Shown here one piece after another: positions 20,798 to 31,168 of a DNA stretch of 64,000 bases (position 1 is its first letter; each line of letters opens with the position of its first letter). A program made the translations under genes and the position numbers. Location of the stretch: the NCBI GenBank assembly GCA_029237695.1, contig CM055280.1, forward strand, positions 36,974,508 to 37,038,507, written 5' to 3'. This DNA is from Conchocele bisecta (taxonomy: Eukaryota; Mollusca; Bivalvia; Lucinida; Thyasiridae). The notes under the pieces were generated by a model that was not told the DNA's origin, did no database searches, and worked only from the letters and a program-made list of their open reading frames with translations.

Positions 20798-21165
20798 GGT
20801 TAACAAGGGCGGATTCAGGGGGGGGGGGGCGGACCCGGCGTGCGCCCCCCCTAAAATTCGCCGAGTAAAGATTTTTTACAAGTTACAAGGCACGTTTCTA
20901 CATTCGCGTTGTGAATTTATTGTTTATTGGGGTTTTTTCTCTCCAAAATGCGCCAGAACGCAGGAAATGCGATGTAGATTTCAAAAAAATTCCCCGGACC
21001 CCCCCTAGCGCGTTCGATAATATAGTCAAGTATTGCAAAATAGTTACGCCCCACCTAACCCGAAATCCTGGATCCGCGCCTGGTTAAGGTCGCCGACTTT
21101 TATGACTGAATTACCGATTCCCGAAAGGGTCGGGGGTTCAAACCTCGAGTTCGGGTATATTTTTT
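20798..21165 (+). pseudogene. tRNA-like sequence interrupted by a hAT-type MITE
   Basis: GGTTCAAACC at 21135-21144 is a good internal promoter B box, followed by a T-run (21160-21165) that could end Pol III transcription. An A-box-like GTCGTGAGGTTAA lies at 20791-20803, but 278 bp of MITE separate it from GGTTAAGGTCGCCGAC at 21082. The hexamer GGTTAA stands on both sides (20798-20803, 21082-21087). The T-stem has mismatches and no acceptor stem can be formed, so it is a pseudogene or SINE head rather than a working tRNA gene. Confidence 0.4.
20804..21081. mobile_element. hAT-type MITE (278 bp)
   Basis: The left end is AGGGCGGATTCAGG and the right end is CCTGGATCCGCGCCT, imperfect inverted repeats resembling a common 'GGCGCGGATCCAGG' hAT terminus. 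A C/G-run lies near the left end. The duplicated flank is GGTTAA (6 of 8 positions conserved). Confidence 0.55.
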
Positions 21166-21459
21166 ATCCATTAATTTTGTGATTTTAATAATTTTTTACT
21201 GTCCCAAAATATATTTATTTGGCTGTCACAATTAATATTGCATTAAATTTTGGCTCTTTTAGAATAAGCTAACTTTTCGTACAGCAAACATTTTTTTTTT
21301 ATGAATTTGAAATAATTAATGTCCTCCATCTGCTCACAACACAACACTGTTCGAACTGCGCCTGTAGCTACCACGACCAGAATTCACTGGCCGCAAACAC
21401 AGTAGCCATCGGCGTCTATTTATTAAATTAGTATTTTTTATTTGATTTGAATTCCACGT

Positions 21460-21960
21460 GAATTTACGGAAAATATTGGTGATTTTCTAAACTAATACCG
21501 GTGAAATCCGGCGATATATTTTGTGTCAATTTTCAACACCATTTACGGAAAAGATTACTCATTTTTAAAAACAATATCGGCAAAACTAAATACGGTGATA
21601 GAATTTTTGTCAACTTTTCAACACCATTTTACGTAAAATATTACTGATTTTCTAAAAACAATATCAGCGTGTCTCACGCTTTTAACATTCCGACCTCCGA
21701 AAATCGATATTTTGTTTTAAATAACCAGTCGTCGAATAGATCTGCGTATAATCAAGAGTGTATTGTCTCTGACACCGAGGTGTGGGCACACATCAAAACC
21801 ACGTGACAATTTCAAAACATTGCCTAAGGGTCAAAATTTACAGCTGTGTGATGTCATCAGATCAACAACTCGTCACACTGCTATTAGTTATAGATTTTTT
21901 CCACACAAAGCCACACGTGTATTTATAATTAGATGTTGGGGTACATATTATCATGATTAG
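21460..21960. repeat. Sequence related to the interior of hAT-1
   Basis: TTTTGTGTCAATTTTCAACA with ATTTACGGAAAA occurs twice, AGATCTGCGTATAATCA once, and CAATTTCAAAACATTGCCTA then AGGGTCAAAATTTACAGC once. They match 14335-14420 and 14870-14920. Bases 21961-22405 show nothing I recognise. Confidence 0.5.
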
Positions 21961-22407
21961 CACACCGTCTCATGAAGCGGGGGCTACTCAGGGAATGGGA
22001 TCACGTGGTCTATTGTTTGCACTGGATTAATGGCGGCCCCCAAGAGGTCTCGGGAAAATCTTATTGTTTCTTGCTTTTAATGATAACCATGTTCCGACCG
22101 TTAACACTTATTTAGCAGCATTACCTATGTAGTTAGTCTGAACATTCTGCAGAGATATTTGAATCAGACGGAATCGAACGTTGTTTAAACTTGGTCCGGT
22201 TCATATGCACAAGTCAAAATATGAACTGAAAATGGCGCTTTGTGTGACAGAAATCCGTACGCAGACGAATAAAAAAAATGTTTTGTTATAAATATCACAT
22301 ATAGCGAAACAGCGATAGCATCTATTGTTTTAATAATATGCATACATATTGTAATTAATGTTTAATAGCGATATACTTATGAATAATATACTATAATAGT
22401 GTTTATA

Positions 22408-23942
22408 CTCCAGCACAGGGCTTCTAAAATTTCAGAATGCCAATCGGTCCAGAGTCCAGACGTAACACTGTCGGCCATTGTCGGCCATTGTCGGCCATTG
22501 TCGGAGCAGACCCCCCCCCTATTAAAAACTTTAACTGAAATTTTGAAGTTCAAACAAAGTACTAGAAATAATGGGATAAATATTGTATTGGGATAAATAA
22601 ATCGTGTTTATAAACAACAAAAGTGGATAAAATTGTGTATGCATCGGGTCACGTGGTGTGCCTAAATAACGCAAAGACGGAAAAAATGCGAAACGACTTA
22701 GACGAATCGTGATGCCGATTGATTGCCGGTAAATTTTACAAGTCTTTGTCTTGTTTCGTTTTATATTTATTCCTCTCTGCGGGTTGCCAAGTCTTTGTGA
22801 ATAACGACAAAATAGTTTGTTGTGCCATTTCAATAATAATCGAATGACGGACAGGGCCGTAGCCAGACCTATAAATGAGACGAGGCGAACAAAATATTGT
22901 GAACAAGAGAGCGCGAAGCGCGATGCGCACCGCTAACGCGGGGGGTTTGGGAGCTAGTCCTCCCCCAAGAAAATTTTGACATCTAGATCGTCATAGTCGC
23001 GATTTCCCGGCACTTAGATCACCGGATATGGCATTAAATATATAAAAACAAATCGGCAAAATCTGAGACGAGGCGGCTGCCTCGTCATCCTGCCTACGGA
23101 CCTGATGGACAACAGAGAAAAAAAAATGCGTTATATACCCAGTCGTAATTTATTGCTAATTATGCTATTATCACTGTTCACACCGACTTAAACATTAATT
23201 GTCGGCCTGTACAATTGAATTAACATTCGGTGTTTCTTTAACCCTCAGATCGAGTTCAAAGTACATCGGCGGTTTGATTTAGCACTTCAATTGATCCCTA
23301 ATCCCTCATCCCTAATGAGTCACGCTTTTAACATGACAGACGTACCTTGTTGTTTATCAAAATGTTTGCGAATTGTAGATCACGTGAGCCGGCTCATCAG
23401 GATCTGCGGCATTTCTACGTACATGTACATTTAAAAAACAAAAGAATTACCCCAATACAGCGTAATGTAACAGTTCCTAACTTAATATGGAATAGCCCGG
23501 GCCGATAGTCCGTGTCAGTTACTTGGCGTTAAATATTACGAACACAGATAAAGACAGTGCATGGTTTCTTTATTTTATTTTAACATCATCAGAAATGGCC
23601 AGTCTAGGAACTCTCGTATCTTTACGCTGAAGCCAGTCTATTTAAGTCACTAATCTGCTATACACCTGTCACACGTGTGTATTAAGAAAAATCGATACTT
23701 GGAGAAACTGAATACACAGCGAGCTGCACACTGGTTTAACATGGATATGGCCCGCGGATATGTCATAAATTACTTGGTGGTCAAAACCGGTAAATTTACA
23801 AGGTTTATAGCGAAATAGCAGCCGACTGGCAATTTTTCTCGGACCGATTTTTAAGACTAGTTTTCAAAGCTCAATCGGTCTGAGAGTTCAAAAATCGGTC
23901 CAGAACTGAAAAACTGAAAATTTGAGAAGCCCTGCTCCAGCA
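22408..23942. mobile_element. Non-autonomous hAT element 2 (22416-23934) with 8-bp target duplication
   Basis: CTCCAGCA stands at both 22408-22415 and 23935-23942. The element ends are CAGGGCTTCTAAAATTTCAG and the inverted CAGGGCTTCTCAAATTTTCAG. Subterminal ATCGGTCC motifs recur at both ends (ATCGGTCCAGAG on the left; GGACCGAT, ATCGGTCT and ATCGGTCCAGAAC on the right). A 14-bp repeat TGTCGGCCATTGTC is present near the left end. No transposase frame is visible. Confidence 0.88.
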
Positions 23943-24234
23943 CTATGTTTTAAGGCTGTGTGATTTGACTCAAAATAAGCTGGATCAGTTCATGAGAACA
24001 TCAATACATTTAAAATATACAAATAGTATTTAAAGGAGTATATGATATGATACATTTTAATAATACAAATATTGAAAATACACATTACAATCGCTTACAA
24101 CATACTTTATTGATCGAAAATAGTCACTGCATCGTGGCCTACTTGACCGCATTACCTATTGCGCGGGTACCTCACTAGAACCCCTGTTTATGTAGGTAAT
24201 TGGGGGTGTAGTGGGGTACGCTCGCTAATACAAT

Positions 24235-24365
24235 GTTTGCGTAATGTATGATTATATCCAAAGAGTCTGATACAATCACGCGTCTCTATCAGTAAATTAC
24301 ATATTACTGTATGTTTATATCCAAATAGCCTGATACAATCACACGACTCTATCAGTAAACTAGAA
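24235..24365. repeat. Two detached monomers of the 63-bp satellite
   Basis: ATGATTATATCCAAAGAGTC with ACAATCACGCGTCTCTATCA is followed by a second unit. They retain TTATATCC where the main array has TTACATCC, closer to dispersed repeat K. Confidence 0.7.
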
Positions 24366-24399
24366 ATGGACGCTTGTCGACAAGCGCATGTGTATCCCC

Positions 24400-24745
24400 C
24401 TCCCCAGATACACAAGTAGTTTGAAAAAAGGGTGTTCGAGTTATGCTCCGGAGACAAAATCAGTGATGGAAAAAACAAAAGGAGATAACTAAAAAACTAG
24501 TGATGCAAGAGTTGTCATTCTTGCGTGACACACCTTTAGGGTTGTGGTCTATGCATGTGTGAAGTTTCATGAAAATATTCCAAAGGGTGTTCGAGTTATG
24601 CTCCGGACACGAAATCAGTGCACGAAACAACAAAGGGAGATAACTAAACAATTAACGACGCAAGAGTTGTCATTCTTACGTGCGACACACCTTTGGGTCG
24701 TCTTCTATGCATGTGTGAAGTTTAATAAACTAGAAAATGTGTTCA
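24400..24745. repeat. Repeat L, about two units
   Basis: It carries the same GAGTTATGCTCCGGA, AAAGGGAGATAACTAAA and GTGTGAAGTTTCATGAAAAT blocks as 16742-17095. Confidence 0.65.
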
Positions 24746-24814
24746 TAGAACACGGATGTCCCACATATCGCTTTGATAATAAATGAGGCCAAATTCCAAG
24801 TCAAAATTTTCTTT

Positions 24815-25990
24815 TACCTGAGCGTTAAAAGTTTTTGAAGCACCAAGTATGTGACCTTGACCCTGGGCTTGGCGGGGGCAGGACGAACGTGGATTTGGCA
24901 CAGGGCGGTAGAGGACCATTAGAGCAATGCATATATGAAATATGAAGCTGATCCGTGAAAGAAAAAAAAAAAAACAGAAATTATAAGATATTTACCTGAG
25001 CGTTATAAAGTTTTTGAAGCACCAAGTATGTGACCTTGACCCTGGGATTGGCGGGGCGGGACGAACGTGGATTTGGCACAGGGCGGTAGAGGACCATTAG
25101 AGCAATGCGTATATGAAATATGAAGTTGATCCGTGAATGGAAAGAAAAATTATAAGATATTTACCCGAGCGTTAAAGTTTTTGAAGCACCAAGTAAGTGA
25201 CCTTGACCCTGGGATTGGCGGGGGCAGGACGAACGTGGATTTGGCACAGGGCGGTAGAGGACCATTAGAGCAATGCGTATATGAAATATGAAGATGATCC
25301 ATGAAAGAAAACAGAAATTATAAGATATTTACCCGAGCGTTAAAGTTTTTGAAGCACTAAGTATGTGACCTTGACCCTGGGCTTTGCGGGGGCAGGACGA
25401 ACGTGGATTTGGCACAGGGCGGTAGAGGACCATTAGAGCAACGCGTATATGAAATATGAAGTTGATCCGTGAATGGAAAGAAAAATTATAAGATATTTAC
25501 CCGAGCGTTAAAGTTTTTGAAGCACCAAGTATGTGACCTTGACCCTGGGATTGGCGGGGCGGGACGAACGTGGATTTGGCACAGGGCGGTAGAGGACCAT
25601 TAGAGCAATGCGTATATGAAATATGAAGATGATCCATGAAAGAAAACAGAAAGTATAAGATATTTACCCGAGCGTTAAAGTTTTTGAAGCACTAAGTATG
25701 TGACCTTGACCCTGGGCTTGGCGGGGACAGGACGAACGTTGATTTGGCACAGGGTGGTAGAGGACCATTAGAGCAATGCGTATATGAAATATGAAGCTGA
25801 TCCGTGAAGAAAACAGAAATTATAAGATATTTACCCGAGCGTTAAAGTTTTTGAAGCACCAAGTATGTAACCTTGACCCTGGGCTTGGCGGGGGCAGGAC
25901 GAACGTGGATTTGGCACAGGGCGGTAGAGGACCATTAGAGCAATGTGTATATGAAATATGAAGCAGATCGGTCGAAGTATGAAGAAATAA
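24815..25990. repeat. Tandem array of seven ~167-bp units
   Basis: GTGACCTTGACCCTGGG occurs at about 24851, 25030, 25197, 25365, 25533 and 25700, with a variant at 25866, giving spacings of 166-168 bp after the first (179). Each unit also has GGCACAGGGCGGTAGAGGAC and ATATGAAATATGAAG. Every intact unit contains TCAAGGTCA on the minus strand. Confidence 0.9.
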
Positions 25991-26265
25991 TGAGACATTT
26001 AACCGAGTGTTGAAGTTTTGTGACAGACGGACGGACGGGAGGACGGGACTCACGTTCCTACGAATGAATACTTGTTGGGTTTTTACTCTATAAAAATACC
26101 CAACAAGAGTACCCAACACTATCCTAACCCTACCCAATAAGATCCCCGTACGCTTACAACAAGTACCCATTCGTGTGTGCGGACGGACGGACGGACGGAC
26201 GGACGGACGGACAAGGGTAACACTAAATGCCCCCTCCACTATCGTGGTGGGGCATAACAATATTC
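25991..26265. repeat. Microsatellite-bearing tail of the 167-bp array
   Basis: GTTTTGTGACAGACGGACGG leads to a second GGAC run at 26181-26213 and then to CCCCCTCCACTATCGTGGTG. TTGTTGGGTTTTTACTC and ACCCAACAAGAGTACCCAAC form a small inverted pair. The same GTGACGGACGG tail ends the repeats at 43020 and 56725. Confidence 0.6.
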
Positions 26266-26424
26266 CAAAGGGTTTTCGAGTTATGCTCTGGATACAAAAT
26301 CAGAGCACGAAACAACAAAGGGAGATAAGTAAACAAGAATTCCGCGGAATCAGATGCCTCGCCTTGTCCCGCCTTGACCTCGAGCCTGGGCCCCGAAACC
26401 AATTTTCACTGGCCCGAACATATT

Positions 26425-26491
26425 ATACAATTATTGACTAGTGAGCCATAGAATATCAGATTATATTCTATGGCTCACTAGTCAATAATTG
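26425..26491. repeat. Perfect palindrome of about 66 bp
   Basis: ACAATTATTGACTAGTGAGC CATAGAATAT is followed by a six-base loop and its exact complement. It is of the size of the P-family inner hairpins but lacks their GAATCGTCTC core. Confidence 0.75.
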
Positions 26492-26499
26492 TTTTATTA

Positions 26500-27470
26500 T
26501 ATGATAATAGTCTGTATATAGCACTTACGACCTTACGCTACTAGACAAAAATTGAAAAAGAATTTGAAAAAAAATGGAAAAAAAAAGTTTAAAAATTAAA
26601 AATAATAATGCTTGCTACTGGAGCCCAGAATTTTTTTTTAATAGTCCTATATTTATCTACATATATCTGCACAGGTCCACATAATGCCACAATATTTTCA
26701 ACACAGTTTACGGAAATGTAATATACAAAAAAAATAATAATAATAATGCTCGCTACTGGAGCCCAGAATTTTTGTTAATAGTCCTATATTTATCTACATA
26801 TATCTGCACAGGTCCACATACTGCCACAATATTGTCAACACAGTTTACGGAAATGTAATAATGTACCTGTATAAATTACCTGTAATAAGTTAGTGGTCAG
26901 TTAAAAAATTGAAAAAGAATGTAAAAAAAAAATGGAAAAAAAATTAAATTTAAAAAAAATAAAAGAATAATGCTCCCTCCTGGAGCCCAGAATGTTTTTT
27001 AATAGTCCTATATTTATCTACATATCATATACACAGGTCCACATATTGCCACAATATTTTCAACACAGTTTACGGAAATGTAATATAATCATTTACCTGT
27101 ATAAATTACCTGTAAGTGGTCAGTGGTCAGTTGCACATGCTAGCACATGCACAGGTGAATAGTCTGTATATAGCACTTACGACCTTATGCTACTAGACAA
27201 AAATTGAAAAATAATCTGAAAAAAAAAAATGAAAAAAAAAAAAATAATAATGCTTGCTACTGGAGCCCAGATTTTTTTTTTAATAGTCCTATATTTATCT
27301 ACATATATCTGCACAAGTCCACATAATGCCACAATATTTTCAACACAGTTTACGGAAATGTAATATCCAATGTAGTAATTTACCTGTATAAATTACCTGT
27401 GGTCAACAGTGGTCAAGACTGGACATTTGCACATGCTAGCACATGCTAGCACATGGACAGGTGAATGGTT
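26500..27470. repeat. Tandem repeat M (four diverged units)
   Basis: TGGAGCCCAGAATTTTT followed by AATAGTCCTATATTTATCT, GCACAGGTCCACATA and CAACACAGTTTACGGAAATG recurs at about 26618, 26757, 26985 and 27260. A-rich linkers separate the units. Confidence 0.75.
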
Positions 27471-27589
27471 CTCCCAGTCTCTATTGTTCTCTCTACAGGT
27501 AAGGTGTACAGAGCACACGAGAAAAGGTGTACAGAGCAGACGAGAAAACGGGTCTTCATGCATTATTGTCCAGTTTGTAGAGTGCGCAA

Positions 27590-28255
27590 AACAAAAAGGG
27601 AGATAACTAAAAAATTAGCTACGCAAGAATTGGTCATTCTTGTGCGCAACACACCTCCGGGTCGTGGTCTATGCATGTGTGAAGTTTCATGAAAATATTC
27701 CAAAGGGTGGTCGAGTTATGCTCCGGACAGGAAATCAGTGCGCGAAAACAAAAAAGGGAGATAACTCAAAAATTAGCTATGCAGTAGTTGTCATTCTTGT
27801 GCACGACACACCTTCGGTTCGTGGTCTAATTGAATGTGTGAAGTTTCATAAAAATATTCCAAAGGGTGGTCGAGTTATGGTCAATCAGTGCGCGAAACAA
27901 AAAAGGGAGATAACTAAAAAATTAGCTATGCAAGAGTTGTCATTCTTGTGTGCGACACACCTTCGGGTCGTGGTCTATGCATGTGTGAAGTTTCATGAAA
28001 ATATTCCAAAGGGTGGTGGAGTTATGCTCCGGACACGAACTCAGTGCGAGAAACAAAAAAGGGAGATAACTAAAAAATTAGCTATGCAAGAGTTGTCATT
28101 CTTGTGCACGACACACCTTCGGGTCGTGGTCTATGCATGTGTGAAGTTTCATGAAAATATTCCAAAGGGTGTTCGAGTTATGCTCCGGACAAGAAGTGTC
28201 TGCGGCGTGCTGTCCATAGTATCCCCCCCGACGGAGTCCGGGGGATACAATTACA
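27590..28255 (+). repeat. Repeat L array, about four units, open frame by-product
   Basis: GGGAGATAAC starts at 27598, 27756, 27905 and 28061 (spacing 149-158 bp). Because the usual spacing is close to 156 bp (52 codons), a 220-codon frame stays open through 27640-28302 and encodes an imperfect peptide repeat. I regard it as a by-product, not a gene. The array ends with the GTATCCCCC...GGGGGATAC hairpin. Confidence 0.7.
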
Positions 28256-28640
28256 GATTACTGTATGATTATATCTGTATAGTGGGCACACTTAACCCTT
28301 AGACCGCTCTCTTAATTTTTTTTGTCGTCTGCTGTTTATTTTCTATTTAACATTTTTATCATCAAAAACATGCTTTGAAAACACTTTAGAATACTTTACA
28401 ACATGCTTTGACAGCACTTCAGAATCATTTCCATTGGAAATGATTCTGAAGTGCTGTCAAAACATATTTTTATTGAGAAGGCAAAATATAAAAGCAACAG
28501 CAGACGACAATTGTTATAGAGTAGCGGTTTAAGGGTTAATTTTTAAAACTAGTGGAATAGTTGTACAATTATTATACACTTGTTTAATTCTTATTTAAAG
28601 AACAGTTTGTGCCTAATAAATGGGATCCCTACTTTAACCA
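28245..28640. mobile_element. Dispersed repeat K, copy with P2 insertion
   Basis: TACAGATTACTGTATGATTA followed by TATCTGTATAGTGGGCAC precedes the TTAA element. AAAACTAGTGGAATAGTTGT and AAAGAACAGTTTGTGCCTA follow it, continuing K as at 39440-39825. Bases 28641-29110 show nothing recognisable. Confidence 0.6.
28292..28539. mobile_element. piggyBac-type MITE, hairpin family P2, copy 2
   Basis: It begins TTAACCCTTAGACCG and ends TAAGGGTTAA. Arms carry GTCGTCTGCTGTTTATTTTC and GCAGACGAC, with the inner hairpin around ATTTCCATTGGAAATG. It is very similar to 10112-10360, including a duplicated ACATGCTTTGACAGCA block in the left arm. Confidence 0.8.
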
Positions 28641-29113
28641 ATATTGAAACCGTTATACGTACAGTTAACAGATCTATAGTGGTACAACAGTTGACTTGAA
28701 AATATAGATTAATTAAATACGTGAAAAAAACATTTTTTAATTGCCTGAAAACTTTCAGATAGACGACATAAATGCTTGATCGGTTACGTAACCAGATTTT
28801 GTGACCTTATAATGCACCAGTCACGCTTCTCACATACATCTCGTCCTAACCACACAAGTCATACAATCTGGTAAATAAACCTGAAACATACACATAACAC
28901 AATACTTCCTGAACTTTCCGAATATAAGGTAAAAACCTCCCTTATTTACAAGTTTCCAGAACTTTCTGTAAAACATCACTAGTGACCTACAGCAAGAAAC
29001 CCCTTTGTAAGCTTAATTATACATGTAAACCGGTTCATTGGCATTTCTACGATGATAGTATATGTTCATGATTGCAAAGTGAACACAAATTACAAGTGAT
29101 CATATACTTGAAT

Positions 29114-29356
29114 TACAGTAGAACCTCTCTAATCCGCAAACGCTGGAGAGCTCCCAGGGCCCGGTTGTTCAAAACATCCATTAGCTTAACGGACTGTTAA
29201 ATCCTTAATTGAATGGTTAAAATCTCTGTTTTAACAGAGATTTTAACCATTCAGTTAAGGATTTAACAGTCCGTTAAGGATTTAACAGTCTGTTAAGCTA
29301 ACTGATGTTTTGAACAACCGGGCCCAGGGTGTCCAGTTTAACGAGGTTTCACTGTA
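29114..29356. mobile_element. pogo/Tigger-like MITE H (29116-29354) with TA duplication
   Basis: TA-CAGTAGAACCTCTCTAATC on the left and GAGGTTTCACTG-TA on the right. These tips and the TA target fit pogo-type elements. It is itself interrupted by a GGGCCC-ended foldback. Confidence 0.65.
29157..29326. mobile_element. GGGCCC-ended foldback MITE nested in H
   Basis: The terminal repeats GGGCCCGGTTGTTCAAAAC are perfect inverted copies. The arms continue with TTAGCTTAACGGACTGTTAA and ATTGAATGGTTAAAATCTCT to the centre GTTTTAAC. The right arm has one extra copy of TTAAGGATTTAACAGTC. Confidence 0.8.
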
Positions 29357-29753
29357 ATCCAGGTGTATGAGCGCATCATGTATGTGGGTTTTTTTGTGCT
29401 TTTCAGAATACAACTTCACCCGCAAGAATTGCAACCTATACGTAAGCACATGTAAAGAAAATATTTAGGATTTTCCACTAACAAAATGGCGTATCCTCAG
29501 TACGACTATGAAATTGGTTAATGTACAACTTGAGTGGTTCAACTTTACACACATTGGAAACAAAATACCGGACATCATGTACATGTAACAGGAGTACACT
29601 ATATTCATTTCAATTATTTGAAAAGCAACGGACGTGAAAGCAAAAGAATAACCCGGGTAACAAAATCTATCGCGCATTTTCATCTATACGAACAAACTGC
29701 AACACCAGCCAGCCAGCAGAGCATCACATATCATATCCACCTACATTTGTACG

Positions 29754-30298
29754 TACTGCCTGTTCCACGTTTTTCTGCTGACAAACTTTTGGCTATTAAA
29801 CACATTAAATCTAAAAAATATTTAAAAGTAAGTACTTTTTCATCAATAAGAAAAAAGTCACCATCCGTAAAAAAAAAATTGTTTGATGAAATTCCATCAA
29901 ATATTGATTTTATTGCGAAAAAACGATTTAACACGGAGTAAATTTCCAAATTTGTTTTTTAAATTTTGGAAATTGACTCCGAAACCTGGTGAGATAGCTT
30001 GAAAATGATGTAACTAAGAAAACAAAAGTTAGATTTTGAAAATCGGTCCACAAATAAAAAAAATATTTTTAAAAAATCTATTTTTAGCCCCCATGTTAAA
30101 TTCCCGTAGGAAATTTTTTTTTTCCGCAATAATATCAATATTTGATGGAATTTGATCAAATAATTTTTTTTGGGGAGGGCGACTTTTATTGATGAGGTGA
30201 CTTTTATTGATGAAAAAGTACTTCTTTTAAATATTTTTTAGATTTAATGTGTTTAATAGCCAAAAGTTCTTCGGCACAAAAACGTGGAACAGACAGTA
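29754..30298. mobile_element. Inverted-repeat element S, copy 2
   Basis: TACTGCCTGTTCCACG on the left, CGTGGAACAGACAGTA on the right. The arms carry AACACATTAAATCTAAAAAA, AGTACTTTTTCATCAATA and CATCAAATATTGATTTTATT with their complements. The unpaired centre (GAAATTGACTCCGAAACC, GATTTTGAAAATCGGTCCAC) matches element S copy 1 at 5517-6067. The two small frames in it are arm by-products. Confidence 0.8.
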
Positions 30299-30593
30299 TA
30301 TAAGCCATGCCATCTGATGTCACTTGTCATCATTTGTCAGAAAAAAACGACAAAGTGAAAGTAATACAATAACCATGGTAACAAGATCTGTCCACTCAAG
30401 TTTATCTGCATGAGAAAGGGACACTTTTGAACTAGAGCAAAGTCGATGGCACGCCATCGCAAAATACCCACTTTTCGTTTCCTCTGCCAATAGACAGTGA
30501 ATTTGTAGATCAATGTGGATATAATTAATACCCGACAGGTTGAATTAAAAATGGAAAATTATTTCTAATTTTAGTTTTTATTATTCATACTCA

Positions 30594-30748
30594 CCTGAAT
30601 GGTTGCAAACAGATAGGTTGCTATGAAATCGTCCTAATAATAAAAATCTGCCTACTCTAATCACTCAAATAACCCACCATAGACCATTCCGCTCTACCCA
30701 CAGCCAATTGGCTAGTCCGCTATTTAAACTCCTCCTATTATTGTTAGG
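30594..30748. repeat. DIRS inverted terminal repeat (3' side)
   Basis: CCTGAATGGTTGCAAACAGA onward is the reverse complement of 37316-37469, including CCAATTGGCTAGTCCGCTAT. One substitution (CTCC/CTTC) and a small indel near the inner edge are the only differences I see. Confidence 0.9.
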
Positions 30749-30890
30749 TATACAGCTTCAAAAAATTAATCATTTCCATATGGAAATGAAACTGCTAGTA
30801 AAATAGCCTGAAGTAATACTAAGTAGGGAAGGGAAGAAAAGTTAAAAAAAACCCCATCAAAGCCGGGGACGGGAGGAGGGTCTACCTTAC

Positions 30891-30975
30891 CATTCAGGTG
30901 AGTATGAATAATAAAAACTAAAATTAGAAATAATTTTCCATTTTTATGTCTTCAAACTAACCTGAATGGTTGCAA
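30891..30975. repeat. DIRS internal complementary region
   Basis: The first half (30891-30943) is the reverse complement of the element's left tip (30548-30602). The second half (from about 30938 to 30975) is the reverse complement of the right tip (37454-37489). The junction reads CCATTTTTATGTC, the complement of a right-tip/left-tip circle junction. In DIRS elements this region is thought to align the ends for circularisation. Confidence 0.85.
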
Positions 30976-31148
30976 GAATTCGTAGTGATGGTGGGAGGTA
31001 TTTCTTACTACTCATACTCGACCGGAATGGTAAGGCAGATTAAAAACCCTCAAACAGACAAAAATATTTGGCCTAGGTACAAACTTGGGTGTTACCTATT
31101 ATAGTAATAACATGGTCTCACCCTAGAATCATAGGGCGCCCAAAGCGG

Positions 31149-31168
31149 GCCCCCCCCCCCCCCCCCTT
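31149..31168. repeat. Homopolymer C run
   Basis: An uninterrupted run of about twenty C within the DIRS element, a likely place for length error. Confidence 0.6.

Noticed and set aside
27640..28302. 220-codon plus-strand frame as a gene
   Set aside because: It is confined to repeat L units and its peptide repeats mirror the DNA repeat; the same units elsewhere carry stops.
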